Origin: an uncultured Clostridia bacterium
GTDB taxonomy: Bacteria; Bacillota; Clostridia; Peptostreptococcales; Anaerovoracaceae
Length of the DNA stretch: 5,787 bases
Direction of reading: 5' to 3'
Assembly: GCA_937889655.1 (NCBI GenBank)
Contig: CALBZG010000020.1
Coordinates: 1-5,787 of the forward strand
The notes beneath the pieces are model-generated. The model was given only the letters and a program-made list of their open reading frames with translations, was not told where the DNA came from and made no database searches. This document shows positions 5,227-5,787 of the stretch, in pieces. Numbering within the stretch: the first letter of the stretch is position 1; the number at the start of each line of letters is the position of its first letter. A program made the position numbers and the translations under genes.

Positions 5227-5787
5227 TTATATATCAAGCATATTTCGATCCAGAAGATTACTGATCAGTGTCCGTTTTCCCAAAGCCCAAAGCAGATCGT
5301 TGTTTTCGAGCACAAGGCTTTTATCAGGCGATAGAATCGGCAGATCATCTCTTTCTATACCAATGATAAGTCCCGTGAATTTTTCTTTGAAAGCTGAAGC
5401 CTGTATGGTTTTTTTATGCAACTGCATTTCAGGTTTAATAATAATTGCACAGCAAACGATTTCTTCATCAGGATCGATTTCGAGATATTTCTCAGCGGCA
5501 GTATAATCCCGCAATGTTACAGGCTTTTCTTTTGGATTTTCGATATAATCTGCAGAGCTAATAAATACCAGATAGGATCCGATGCGGTCTTTGGTCCCCA
5601 TAGCCACGACGATATCATTTTCTTTCAAGGCCATAGTAGGCTCCGGGATGCTGTAATACTTCCCGTTTCTTATCACCCTGATAACATTTACACCAAACTT
5701 ATCTCTTGGGCAAAATTCTTTGATTTCATTCTTTGGCGGTAAATGTTTTATTCTGAAAGTGACGATATAAAATTGTTCATCCACCCA
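5227..5787 (-). CDS. C-terminal part of a transporter with tandem RCK_C domains, probably CPA2-type cation:proton antiporter
   Basis: The reading frame is open to the right edge (a Trp codon at 5787-5785 precedes the GTG at 5784), so this is the tail of a longer gene, not a 185-residue protein. Counting from that GTG, the first RCK_C (TrkA-C) domain covers about residues 5-75 (CPRDKFGVNVIRVIRNGKYY, then ALKENDIVVAMGTKDRI). The second covers about 107-178 (FTGLIIGIERDDLPI, then LENNDLLWALGKRTLI). RCK_C domains bind small ligands or ions and gate K+ or Na+ transport. A tandem pair at the extreme C-terminus, the second ending in a D-L-L-W-x-x-G pattern, is what I know from CPA2 antiporters of anaerobes; a ClC-type channel or other RCK-gated transporter remains possible. 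The membrane domain lies outside the window. A strong hairpin follows its stop codon, so it is probably a separate transcription unit from the pilus operon. Confidence 0.75.
   Translation of the reverse strand, partial: WVDEQFYIVTFRIKHLPPKNEIKEFCPRDKFGVNVIRVIRNGKYYSIPEPTMALKENDIVVAMGTKDRIGSYLVFISSADYIENPKEKPVTLRDYTAAEKYLEIDPDEEIVCCAIIIKPEMQLHKKTIQASAFKEKFTGLIIGIERDDLPILSPDKSLVLENNDLLWALGKRTLISNLLDRNMLDI

Noticed and set aside
5416..5742. Plus-strand open frame of 108 codons
   Set aside because: It is antisense to the RCK_C-containing transporter tail, which is clearly coding; the product resembles no family I know.

Overview
The window is AT-rich and every supported gene lies on the minus strand. 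It therefore reads right to left, from base 5787 down to base 1. The content points to a Gram-positive, spore-forming Clostridia-type bacterium. The evidence is a monoderm-style Tad pilus locus with no secretin genes, a short Flp1-like pilin, a DUF5702-type protein, and two exact Spo0A boxes. The host assignment is inferred from gene families, not from any marker gene.

Layout. (1) Bases 5227-5787 hold the C-terminal end of a membrane transporter with two tandem RCK_C (TrkA-C) regulatory domains, most likely a CPA2-type cation:proton antiporter. (2) Bases 5150-5226 are the only real intergenic gap. It contains a perfect 15-bp inverted repeat that can terminate the transporter transcript. It also contains two tandem copies of a 10-bp unit, each carrying an exact Spo0A box (TGTCGAA on the minus strand), and a TATAAT hexamer just before the next gene. 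(3) Bases 1-5149 hold a tightly packed tight-adherence (Tad, type IVc) pilus operon: cpaF/tadA (ATPase), tadB and tadC (inner-membrane platform), a 53-residue Flp-type major pilin, a TadE-like minor pilin, a 401-residue DUF5702-like protein, and a second TadE-like minor pilin cut by the window edge. Gaps are 17 nt or less, and three junctions overlap.

How the genes work together. CpaF hydrolyses ATP in the cytoplasm and drives the TadB/TadC platform. The platform extracts Flp subunits and TadE-like minor pilins from the membrane once a prepilin peptidase has cut them after the Gly of a K-[K/R]-G motif; that enzyme is not encoded here. The DUF5702-like protein has the same leader layout and is probably a large accessory or tip-associated envelope component.

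The most interesting points are the tandem Spo0A boxes in front of the operon, the odd start region of cpaF beside a hairpin, the large extracytoplasmic insertion in the TadC-like protein, and the non-canonical +5 residues in the pilin and the DUF5702-like protein.
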